64,000 nt of DNA, from the NCBI GenBank assembly GCA_900552475.1, contig USAC01000001.1, positions 1 through 64,000 on the forward strand, written 5' to 3'. Of this stretch, positions 7,947-15,461 are shown piece after piece. The notes below the pieces were generated by a model. The model was given only the letters and a program-made list of their open reading frames with translations. It was not told the origin of the DNA and did not search any database. Origin of the DNA: an uncultured Eubacteriales bacterium (GTDB lineage: Bacteria; Bacillota; Clostridia; Oscillospirales; Oscillospiraceae). A program made the position numbers and the translations under genes. The number at the start of each line of letters is the position of its first letter. The stretch's first letter is position 1.

Positions 7947-9296
7947 ATGGCAATACCTTTTAACTACGCATCAGAATATAAGCGCAAGCTCCGTACGCCG
8001 GACGAGGCGGCCCGCGTTGTCAAGAGCGGTGACTGGATCGACATCTCCATGGGCGGCGCGTTCCCGTCGCTGATGGACAAGGCGATTGCCCGACGCAAGG
8101 ATGAGTTGCGCGGCGTGAAAATCCGCGGCTATCTGATTTTTGAACCCATCGAGATGGTGGAGTGCGACCCCACGCGCGAACACTTTATCTATAACAGCTG
8201 GCACATGTCCGGCTATGAGCGCAAGCTCTGCGACCGCGGCTTGTGCAACTTCAACCCGATGGTCTTCCGCAATCTGGGCGCCTACTATGAGCACTTCCTG
8301 ACGGTGAACGTCGCCATGATGTGCGTGACGCCCATGAACGAGCACGGCTACTTCAACTTCTCTGTTTCCAACGCTTCTGCCCGCGCGACGCTCGACAAGG
8401 CCGACGTAGTGATCCTCGAGGTCAACGAGAACCTCCCGTGGGTTTACGGCGGCCTGAGCGAGTGCATCCACATCGACGACGTCGACATGATTGTCGAGGG
8501 GCCGCACGGCCCGCTGCCCGCGGCGAAGTCGCCGCCCGCGTCCGAGGAGGAGATGAAGATCGCCGAATACGTCGTGCAGAACATGGTCGACGGCTCGACG
8601 CTCCAGCTCGGCATTGGCTCGCTGCCGAACGCGGTGGGGCAGATGATCGCGCGCTCCGACCTGCGCGACCTTGGCATCCACACGGAGATGCTCTGCGACT
8701 CGTACCTCGACATGTACAAGGCGGGCAGGATCACGAACCGCAAGAAGAAGCTCGACCGCTATAAGAGCATCTTCGGCCTTGCGGTCGGCTCGCCGGATCT
8801 GTACGACTGGATCCGTGAGAACCCCGGCGTCGTGACCTACCCCATCAGCTACTGCAACGACCCGAGCAACATCGGGCGGCTGGATAATTTCGTCTCCATC
8901 AACAACTGCATCTCCGTCGACCTGTACGGACAGATCTGCGCGGAGAGCTCCGGCACGCGCCAGATCAGCGGCACCGGCGGCCAGCTCGACTTCCTCGAGG
9001 GCGCGGCCCTCTCGCCGGGCGGCAAGGCCTTCATCTGTCTGACGTCGTCCTTTACGAACAAGAAGGGTGAAATGGTCTCGCGCATCAACCCGGTGCTCAC
9101 CCCCGGCGATATCGTCACCGACCCGCGCAGCCTGGCCTACTACATCGTGACGGAGTACGGCGGCGTGAACCTCGTCGGCTGCAGCACGTGGGAGCGCGCG
9201 GAGCGCCTGATCTCCATCGCACACCCGAAGTTCCGCGACGAGCTGATCTCGAACGCCGAGAAGCAGGGCATCTGGATCCGCTCGAACAAGCGCTGA
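7947..9296 (+). CDS. CoA-transferase, acetyl-CoA hydrolase / butyryl-CoA:acetate (4-hydroxybutyrate) type
   Basis: This 449-residue enzyme moves coenzyme A between acyl groups, typically acetate against butyryl-CoA or 4-hydroxybutyryl-CoA. Family features include YNSWHMSGYERK, the LQLGIGSLPNAVGQMI block, ICAESSGTRQISG (with the glutamate expected to form the CoA-thioester intermediate), GGQLDFLEGAALSPGGKAFI and the end SIAHPKFRDELI...IWIRSNKR, closely resembling butyrate-producer CoA-transferases. The ATG at 7947 is preferred to the in-frame GTG at 7938, which would itself overlap the ribosome binding site. The gene is monocistronic with its own strong promoter and terminator. The acceptor and donor acids cannot be fixed from sequence. 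Confidence 0.88.
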   Translation: MAIPFNYASEYKRKLRTPDEAARVVKSGDWIDISMGGAFPSLMDKAIARRKDELRGVKIRGYLIFEPIEMVECDPTREHFIYNSWHMSGYERKLCDRGLCNFNPMVFRNLGAYYEHFLTVNVAMMCVTPMNEHGYFNFSVSNASARATLDKADVVILEVNENLPWVYGGLSECIHIDDVDMIVEGPHGPLPAAKSPPASEEEMKIAEYVVQNMVDGSTLQLGIGSLPNAVGQMIARSDLRDLGIHTEMLCDSYLDMYKAGRITNRKKKLDRYKSIFGLAVGSPDLYDWIRENPGVVTYPISYCNDPSNIGRLDNFVSINNCISVDLYGQICAESSGTRQISGTGGQLDFLEGAALSPGGKAFICLTSSFTNKKGEMVSRINPVLTPGDIVTDPRSLAYYIVTEYGGVNLVGCSTWERAERLISIAHPKFRDELISNAEKQGIWIRSNKR

Positions 9297-9336
9297 CGAC
9301 TACCAAAATTTGACATTCTCTGCACATCCACTACAT

Positions 9337-9382
9337 AAAGCAGACATCCCCGGTCAGAAATGACTGGGGATGTCTGCTTTTC
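9337..9382 (+). terminator. intrinsic terminator of the CoA-transferase gene
   Basis: AAAGCAGACATCCCC..GTCA pairs with TGAC.GGGGATGTCTGCTTT (20 bp, one mismatch) and ends in TTTT. Confidence 0.9.
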
Positions 9383-9409
9383 GTGCTGCTTTGCGCCAAA
9401 TGACGGGTA

Positions 9410-9485
9410 AATTACTAATTTTGTAAGGATCAATCATATATTATATCATTGACATGTCAAGAAACTATTGTGCAAATTAGTAATT
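9410..9485. promoter_or_regulatory. widely spaced inverted repeat upstream of the surface protein gene
   Basis: AATTACTAATTT (9410-9421) and its exact complement AAATTAGTAATT (9474-9485) flank 52 bp of A+T-rich DNA that contains a TTGACA (9449). A partial third copy (TTTAGTAG) follows at 9510. This could be a looping operator or a cruciform. No regulator is identified. Confidence 0.45.
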
Positions 9486-9524
9486 CTTGACAGGAAATAA
9501 ACGATCCGATTTAGTAGATTTTTC

Positions 9525-9553
9525 TTGAAAGCGGGGCCGCGGCGTGCTACTAT
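9525..9553 (+). promoter_or_regulatory. promoter of the surface protein gene
   Basis: TTGAAA, 17 bp and TACTAT lie about 75 bp before the start. An upstream TTGACA at 9487 with a weak TTTAGT could be a second promoter. Confidence 0.65.
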
Positions 9554-9626
9554 GGGAGCAAGAAGCGGCCGACGGCGAACACAGAGAGAAAAAAGGCCGC
9601 ACACATTTCGACAGGAGGTAGATCTT

Positions 9627-12600
9627 TTGAAGAGAACACTCAATCGGATCCTTGCGCTCGGCATGGCGATCTGCATGCTTCTCTCGCTTGTGGTCGTACA
9701 GGCTTCGGCCGCGACGACGACGGACGGGCTGCAGAGCCAGATCAGCGCGGCGGCCGGGTCAAGCGTGCAGATCGTGCTCGACGGCGATGTGACGCTCGAC
9801 CAGACCATCCAGATCCCCGCCAAAACGGCCGTCACCATCACGACGGACGGCGCGGCGCGCACCGTCAAGCGCGGCGAAGGGCTGACGGCGGCGATGTTCA
9901 ACGTTCCCGCCGGCTCCACGCTGACGCTCAGCGGCGGCGAGAGCCGCCTTGTACTCGACGGCGCGTCCGTCAAGGCTTCGGCCGCGATGGTCACGAGCGC
10001 GGGCACGCTGGAACTGACGAACGTGGACGCGAAGAACGCCGTGAACTCCAAGACCGGTGGCGCGGTCTATCTGACCGCGGGCAAGCTCAGTGTCAGCGGC
10101 TGCAGCTTCACCGGCAACTCCGCCAAGACCGGCGGCGCGATTGACACCAAGACGAAGGTGGGCATTCAGATGACCGTTGCGGACAGCACCTTCTCCGCGA
10201 ACACCGCAACGACCAACGGCGGCGCCATCAACCTGATGGATACCAACACCATGACCGCGACGAACACGGCCTTCACCGGCAACAAGACGACGAAGTCCGC
10301 GGCCAACAAGGGCGGCGCGGCGGTCTATGTCGCGAACACCAGCGCGAGCTTTGACGGTTGTACCTTCACCGAGAACACCGTCGCCGGGAATACCGACAGC
10401 GTCGGCGGCGCGCTGTGCTTCTACGCCGTGAGCGCGAGCCAGACGGCCATCACCGTCAGCGGCAGCACCTTCACCGGCAACACCGCGCCGAACGGCGGCG
10501 CGATCGGCCTGTCCGACAGTGGCAGCTTCCGCAGCGGCCGGGCGATCGTGAACTGGACGGACTGCTCCTTCACCGGCAACAGCGCGGCAGGCAAGGGCGG
10601 CGCGATTGCCATTCCGTACAGCTGTGAGAACGCGATGCACTGCGTCGTGACGCTCAGCGGCTGCACCTACAGCGGCAACACCGCCGCGCAGGAGCCGGAT
10701 TTCTACAGCGCGGACAAGCTCAACATCACCGTGGACGGCAAGGTGCTCGACCCGAGCACTACGACCGGCAACCCCAACTACGTCGCCTATACCGATGTCT
10801 CCGTCGTCCCGAACGTGACGGACAGCGCCGGGACGGCGCTGCCGGATCTGGCGGGCATGGCGGTCGTGGGCGACTATGCCTACTCCGTCAAGCTCAAGAC
10901 GGCCGCGAAGCCCAGCGGCGACACGACGAACTATCACCGCGGCGAGCACGCGACGCTCTGGCGCACCGATCTCAAGACCGGTGAGACGGTTCAACTCAGC
11001 GAGGCCGTGACGAACGCGGACTACGTCACCTACGTTGGCCACGCCAACGGCGTCGCGGGCGCGCTGGAAAACGGCGAGCACTATCTCTATGTCGCGACGC
11101 TCCTCGTGGGCGATGCGTCGCAGGACATCTACGCGGTCGTAAAGCTGCACATGAGCGGTACGACCTTTGAGAAGGTGGGCGAGTATGTCATCATGGAAAA
11201 CGGCATCTCCGCCTCCAAGTCCGGTATCGATGTCCTCAGCGTTGACGCCGGCAAGACGACCCTTCTGCTTAAGACCGGCGGCACGTTCTATACCGCCGAG
11301 GTGCCCCACGACCAGACGAGCGGCGAGCTCACGGCCGTGACGCGCTTCAGCATCAACACCACCGGCGTCTCCCTGACGACCGGCGCGGTGCTCGACGTCA
11401 CTGGTTGGACGTGGCAGGATTGCGGCTATCACGACGGGCGGCTGTATGTGCCCGTGTGCAAGGGCGCGAGCACGGTCGTCGCCGTGTACTCCATCCTCAA
11501 TGAGGACGGCACCGTCAAGAGCGGCGCGCTGTCTCCTGATAAGGACTGCTCCATCCAGATCGGCGATGTGAACCACCGCGTCGTCGAGGTGGAGAGCTGC
11601 GCCGTCTATGACGGGAAGCTCTACTTCAACGCCAACCGCACGCTCCCCGACGGCGGCAAGGACTGCGACTGCGTCGCGTGGACGGCTTTGCCCCCCGCGC
11701 CCGTGATCGAGAAGCCCGACGAGAACCCCGCGCAGGATGCGCTGGTGGCGAAGATCAACGCCGCCGCGGGCTCGAGCGTCGTGATTACGCTGACGGAGGA
11801 CATGACCATCACGTCCCCGATCTCCATCCCCGCAAGCACCGTCGTGGAGCTGAAGACGGACGGCAAGGCCGTCACGCTTACCCGCGGCGAAAAGCTCACG
11901 GAGTCGCTCTTCAACGTCCTCGATGGCTCCACCCTGAAGATCACCGGCAGCGATGATGCGCGCATCACGGTTGACGGCGCGTCCGTCGAGGCGACCGCCG
12001 CCATGATCGCGAGCGCCGGGGCGCTCGAGCTGACGAAGGTGGATCTCAAGAACGCCGTCTCCGCCGGTGCGGGCGGCGCGGTCTACATGACGAAGGGCAC
12101 GCTGACGTCCACCGACTGCCGCTATGAGAACAACCGCGCGTCCACCGGCGGCGCCGTCGACGCGCAGAAGAATGCCAAGGTGCGCATGGACTTCATCGGC
12201 GGCAGCTTCACGGACAACACCGCCAAGACAACCGGCGGCGCCGTGAACCTGATGGACGGCAACACGCTCAGCGCGAAGAACGTCACCTTCCGCGGCAACA
12301 AGACCACGGCCTCCGCAGCGAACAAGGGCGGCGGCGCGCTGTATGTGGCGAATACTGCCGCGAGCTTTGACGGCTGCACGTTTGACAGCAACTCCGTGAC
12401 CGGCAAGGCCACGAGCACGGGCGGCGCGATCTGCTTCTACGCGCTCGGCGCGTCCGGCGCAAAATGCACGGTAAAGGACTGCACCTTTACGGGCAACAGC
12501 GCCCCCATCGGAGGTGCGATGGCGCTCTCCGACAACGGCGCGGTGCGCAAGAACGGCGCGTCCGTCGACTGCGAGAACGTGACCTTCACGAACAACACCG

Positions 12601-12992
12601 CCGACAAGGGCGGCGCGATCGGTATCCCGTATGACTGCGTAACGAGCCTGAGCTGCTCGCTGAACCTGACGGACTGCACATTTGCGGGCAATCAGGCCGC
12701 CGAGGGCAGCGACATCTACAGCGTCTCCGAGGCGGGCATCACGATCAAGCAGACCGAGAAGCCCGACCCCAAGCCTAATCCCGATCCGGATCCCGTCGAC
12801 CCGGAACCCGATCCTGATCCGGCGGATCCCAAGCCGACCGAGCCCGCTGCTCCGGTTGCGCCGGAGACCCCGGCAAAGCCCGATCAGTTCAAGACTGGCG
12901 ACGAGAGCCATCTCGCCCTCTGGGGCGCGCTGGCCCTGACCGCCGCTGCGGGCGCAGCCGTCTGCACGCTGCGCAGAAAAGAAGAAGCGTAA
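9627..12992 (+). CDS. large cell-surface protein with two Pmp-like beta-helix domains and an LPXTG-like anchor
   Basis: The start is a TTG at 9627 with AGGAGGT seven bases upstream. It gives a classic signal peptide (MKRTLNRILALGMAICMLLS...QASA) on a 1121-residue protein. Residues about 35-372 and 706-1041 are two diverged copies of one domain, each with five or six FxxN / GGA(I,V) repeats like those of polymorphic outer-membrane (Pmp) beta-helices. Between them is a roughly 330-residue unrelated region (VVGDYAYSVKL..., GEHYLYVATLLVGDA) that resembles propeller-type repeats. A Pro/Asp-rich wall-spanning linker precedes QFKTGDESHLALWG, a hydrophobic helix and RRKEEA. This is a sortase-type signal in which the usual LP is replaced by QF. 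The role is probably adhesion or surface display, by inference. Confidence 0.85.
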   Translation: MKRTLNRILALGMAICMLLSLVVVQASAATTTDGLQSQISAAAGSSVQIVLDGDVTLDQTIQIPAKTAVTITTDGAARTVKRGEGLTAAMFNVPAGSTLTLSGGESRLVLDGASVKASAAMVTSAGTLELTNVDAKNAVNSKTGGAVYLTAGKLSVSGCSFTGNSAKTGGAIDTKTKVGIQMTVADSTFSANTATTNGGAINLMDTNTMTATNTAFTGNKTTKSAANKGGAAVYVANTSASFDGCTFTENTVAGNTDSVGGALCFYAVSASQTAITVSGSTFTGNTAPNGGAIGLSDSGSFRSGRAIVNWTDCSFTGNSAAGKGGAIAIPYSCENAMHCVVTLSGCTYSGNTAAQEPDFYSADKLNITVDGKVLDPSTTTGNPNYVAYTDVSVVPNVTDSAGTALPDLAGMAVVGDYAYSVKLKTAAKPSGDTTNYHRGEHATLWRTDLKTGETVQLSEAVTNADYVTYVGHANGVAGALENGEHYLYVATLLVGDASQDIYAVVKLHMSGTTFEKVGEYVIMENGISASKSGIDVLSVDAGKTTLLLKTGGTFYTAEVPHDQTSGELTAVTRFSINTTGVSLTTGAVLDVTGWTWQDCGYHDGRLYVPVCKGASTVVAVYSILNEDGTVKSGALSPDKDCSIQIGDVNHRVVEVESCAVYDGKLYFNANRTLPDGGKDCDCVAWTALPPAPVIEKPDENPAQDALVAKINAAAGSSVVITLTEDMTITSPISIPASTVVELKTDGKAVTLTRGEKLTESLFNVLDGSTLKITGSDDARITVDGASVEATAAMIASAGALELTKVDLKNAVSAGAGGAVYMTKGTLTSTDCRYENNRASTGGAVDAQKNAKVRMDFIGGSFTDNTAKTTGGAVNLMDGNTLSAKNVTFRGNKTTASAANKGGGALYVANTAASFDGCTFDSNSVTGKATSTGGAICFYALGASGAKCTVKDCTFTGNSAPIGGAMALSDNGAVRKNGASVDCENVTFTNNTADKGGAIGIPYDCVTSLSCSLNLTDCTFAGNQAAEGSDIYSVSEAGITIKQTEKPDPKPNPDPDPVDPEPDPDPADPKPTEPAAPVAPETPAKPDQFKTGDESHLALWGALALTAAAGAAVCTLRRKEEA
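9729..10741 (+). repeat. intragenic duplication, copy 1 (beta-helix domain)
   Basis: It encodes residues 35-372 of the surface protein, and its order of motifs (AAAGSS, DGASVKA, TGGAVY, NLMD, NKGGA, ASFDGCTF, NGGAIGL, GGAIAIPY) is matched one for one by copy 2. Confidence 0.85.
11742..12750 (+). repeat. intragenic duplication, copy 2 (beta-helix domain)
   Basis: It encodes residues 706-1041. Signature blocks AAAGSS, DGASVEA, GGAVYM, NLMDGN, NKGGGALYVAN, ASFDGCTF, IGGAMALSDNG and GGAIGIPYDC match copy 1. Confidence 0.85.
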
Positions 12993-12995
12993 AAT

Positions 12996-13033
12996 AAAGG
13001 GAACTGACCGCGGCAACGGTCAGTTCCCTTTTG
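12996..13033 (+). terminator. intrinsic terminator of the surface protein gene
   Basis: A 15-bp perfect stem (AAAGGGAACTGACCG and its complement) has a 6-nt loop and ends in TTTT. Confidence 0.9.
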
Positions 13034-13091
13034 CGTGCCGGATACGGTGAAAACTGCAGATCTGCGCTGTCATGCGTTCTTGACAAAATAC

Positions 13092-13120
13092 TTGCATGAC
13101 CGCACAATATTACTTATAAT
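13092..13120 (+). promoter_or_regulatory. promoter of the 13154 gene
   Basis: TTGCAT, a 17-bp spacer and consensus TATAAT lie 34 bp before the start codon. A TTGACA just upstream (13080) is too far from the -10. Confidence 0.75.
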
Positions 13121-13153
13121 AGCAATATAAGACAGAAGGAGGGGGAAGCGGCC

Positions 13154-14149
13154 ATGAACGAACAGGGAATCTGCATTCTGTTTTCCATTCTTCTTGTTCC
13201 GGTAAATTTTCTCTGCGCTTTCTGGCTTTTTCGGGAAGCGCTGCAGCTGACGGGGATGACGTATCAGGAGTATTTCAAAAAGACTTCCTCCGACGGGGAG
13301 GTACTGCTCGGCAGCGAACAGCGCTGGGGGTATACGAATCGTTTTTTCAAAGCGTACAGCTCCGATCCGGAGAAATCCATGCACTTCATGAAAAGCTATG
13401 CGGCGGCGTTGCTGCCCGGCTTGGCCGCGGTGCTCCTTCTGTGTTATACGGAGGCGCATGCGGAGCGGCTGTCGGGCGTTCTGATTGGGGATTTTGCGCT
13501 GTTGGCCGTGAATGCCGCGCTCGCGCTGGCGGGCGTGCTTTACAGGAGAAGGCATCCGATGGATCCCGCGACGGCGGAGCGGCTTCGCGAAAAGCGACGG
13601 AAGGAACGGGCGTATAACAGAAAGCATTGGAAAAAAATCGCGGTGAGGGGCACCGTATGCGCCGCCGTTCTGCTGCTGATTCTGTATATTTTTGTAGGCG
13701 GCACATTGAGATCGCTGTGGCAGCAGCCCGCGCAGACGGAGACGCCGCGCAGCGCGATGCTGTCCGAACTTCTGCAGGAGCGGGGCTACGAAACAGAGAA
13801 CGTTTCGCTCACCTACCGGTGGGTGGTGGATGATCCTCTGCAGGCGGCGGGTGGAGGAGAAAAGGACGGCAACCGGTTTGAGCTTTACCGGTATGCGGAC
13901 GAAGAAACGGCACGCCGGGCGTATGGTCAGGTTGTGAACCTGATCGCCCCGGAGATGGAGAGTGCGGCGCGCGCAAGTCATCAGATAGAGCTCACGGGCG
14001 GCGGCAGTATGTTTACCGTCATCTTAGATGGGGTGTATTACCTTGCGCTGACCCGAAACAGCGACGTAATTTATGCGTGCTCGCCCGATTCCCTGCAGGA
14101 AGCCAATGCGATTCTGGCCGATATCGGGTATCTGCACGGTAAATCATAA
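13154..14149 (+). CDS. membrane protein of unknown function (four predicted TM segments)
   Basis: This is a 331-residue protein I do not recognise. Hydrophobic segments lie near residues 6-27, 84-103, 110-130 and 162-182, with a strongly basic stretch (RLREKRRKERAYNRKHWKK) just before the last. The C-terminal 140 residues form a soluble alpha/beta domain, probably outside the membrane, whose composition (ELLQERGYETENVSL, then FELYRYADEETARRAYGQVV) suggests a ligand-binding or regulatory module. A strong RBS (AAGGAGGGGG) precedes the ATG. The next gene starts 13 bp after the stop, so the two probably form an operon. Confidence 0.7.
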   Translation: MNEQGICILFSILLVPVNFLCAFWLFREALQLTGMTYQEYFKKTSSDGEVLLGSEQRWGYTNRFFKAYSSDPEKSMHFMKSYAAALLPGLAAVLLLCYTEAHAERLSGVLIGDFALLAVNAALALAGVLYRRRHPMDPATAERLREKRRKERAYNRKHWKKIAVRGTVCAAVLLLILYIFVGGTLRSLWQQPAQTETPRSAMLSELLQERGYETENVSLTYRWVVDDPLQAAGGGEKDGNRFELYRYADEETARRAYGQVVNLIAPEMESAARASHQIELTGGGSMFTVILDGVYYLALTRNSDVIYACSPDSLQEANAILADIGYLHGKS

Positions 14150-14161
14150 GGAAATAATCAT

Positions 14162-15076
14162 ATGGGAAAGAAACGGCAGAAGGAGCGGTTTGACATTCTC
14201 CTGTTTGCGGCGGGCCTGTTTTGTATCGGCATGACCCTCTGGATACTGATAAGCGAAATCAGCGAATATGTGCAGCAAAAGGATTGGACGGCTGCGACGG
14301 CCATCGTGGTGGATGTCTCCCCGCACAGCGGCGATTACGACGTATACTACCAGTATGAGGCCGCGGGGGATATTTACACGGGCAAGTTCAGCAAGGTCGG
14401 CAAACGGGCGCTCGGTGAGACCATCGAAATCCGGTATGACCCCGACGCGCCGGAAAAGTCCAACTGGGTGCTGGAGATGGGTATTAAGACGATCCTGAAG
14501 GATGTGTTCATGATCGCCATTTTCTGGACTCTGGGAGCCCGCTTGATCGAATGCTCCCTTCCGAAAAAGAAACGGCGTGAAGACCAAGCCGACGGCCGGG
14601 CAGCCCGGCGGGTGCCGCGGCAAAAGCCGCGCGCGGCGGAGAGCACCGTCGATGCCGCGGAGGTCAAGCGGCAGGAAAACCGGATCTTTCAGGAGGTGTG
14701 CGAGCTGGTACGGGCGCTGCGGGAGGAGCATCCGGACACCGGGTATGCGGTGCGGCTGGAGCGCTCCGCGCCGCTGGAGCCGGCGGGCTGTGCGCCGGCC
14801 CGGTATTCCGCGTGGCTCATCGTCTCCCTGAGCCGCCATCAGACGATTCTCGAGAGCGGCGAGGACACGACCGAATGGCCGGACGCCCGGGCCGAGATCA
14901 CCCGGGTGAGGGGCGGAAAGCTGACGGTTTCCGACGCGTACAGGGAACTTCTCAAGGCGGATCTGGAAAAGATCACCGCCGACTATGAGGCGAGCCCCGA
15001 TCCCTATGTGGAAAACAGAGCCGCGTCGGAGGAGCTGCTGGCGCAGGCCTGCCGCGTGGAGTGGATAGAAGAATAA
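14162..15076 (+). CDS. membrane protein with DUF3592-like domain
   Basis: This is a 304-residue protein with TM segments near residues 12-32 and 112-130. Between them is a beta-rich segment (ATAIVVDVSPHSGDYDVYYQ ... YTGKFSK ... GETIEIRYDPDAPEKS) that follows the DUF3592 pattern of a strand-rich extracytoplasmic domain ending in YDP. The cytoplasmic C-terminal half is Arg/Glu-rich and helical and is not recognised. It is co-transcribed with the 13154 gene. The function is unknown, and the two products may work together at the membrane. Confidence 0.65.
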   Translation: MGKKRQKERFDILLFAAGLFCIGMTLWILISEISEYVQQKDWTAATAIVVDVSPHSGDYDVYYQYEAAGDIYTGKFSKVGKRALGETIEIRYDPDAPEKSNWVLEMGIKTILKDVFMIAIFWTLGARLIECSLPKKKRREDQADGRAARRVPRQKPRAAESTVDAAEVKRQENRIFQEVCELVRALREEHPDTGYAVRLERSAPLEPAGCAPARYSAWLIVSLSRHQTILESGEDTTEWPDARAEITRVRGGKLTVSDAYRELLKADLEKITADYEASPDPYVENRAASEELLAQACRVEWIEE

Positions 15077-15308
15077 CGTTACAAAAGGGCGTTGCCCTTT
15101 TGTAACGAAAAGATTTCGCTCCGACCCGCTCATTTTTGTGCGCGCTGCGCACAAAAATACACTCTGGCCCGACATCAACCGTCGGGTCTGCCGAGGCCAG
15201 TTCCTCTGGGCCGAGGCCCGCGCAAAGTGCTTTTTGCGACGTACACGCCGCCGCAAAAAACGGATTTCAAAGGATTCGCACCGCTGCGGCGGCGCGAACT
15301 CTGCGAGT
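15077..15308 (-). repeat. dispersed intergenic repeat, family A, copy 3
   Basis: It is inverted relative to copy 1. It opens with the hairpin CGTTACAAAAGGGC/GCCCTTTTGTAACG directly after the 14162 stop, where it can act as terminator. TCGCTCCGACCCG, a GCGCGCTGCGCAC hairpin, an extra insert of about 50 bp, TTTTTGCGACGTACACGCCG and GCGCGAACTCTGCGAG follow. Confidence 0.8.
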
Positions 15309-15355
15309 TTTTTTACAGGAATTTGCTTTTAACGGCACAATCTTCCAAAAACCGG

Positions 15356-15403
15356 TAGACACCCGCCTGTTTCGCGTGCTATACTGATACTATCTGTCAG
15401 TAT
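15356..15403 (+). promoter_or_regulatory. promoter with overlapping palindrome, dockerin/cohesin operon
   Basis: TAGACA, 18 bp and TATACT (15380-15385) form a promoter about 75 bp before the start. A perfect 7-bp inverted repeat ATACTGA-N9-TCAGTAT (15381-15403) overlaps the -10 and the expected start point, a typical repressor position. Confidence 0.55.
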
Positions 15404-15461
15404 GTGTATTCCCGGAAAACCGGGAAGCGTTTGAGAGAGATCTATCAGATGGGGTGATACG

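Noticed and set aside
9759..13016. Minus-strand open frame of more than 1000 codons opposite the surface protein gene
   Set aside because: Composition is Arg/Ala/Gly/His-rich with no domain, and it mirrors the G+C-rich codon pattern of the real gene, which has a signal peptide, repeats and an anchor.
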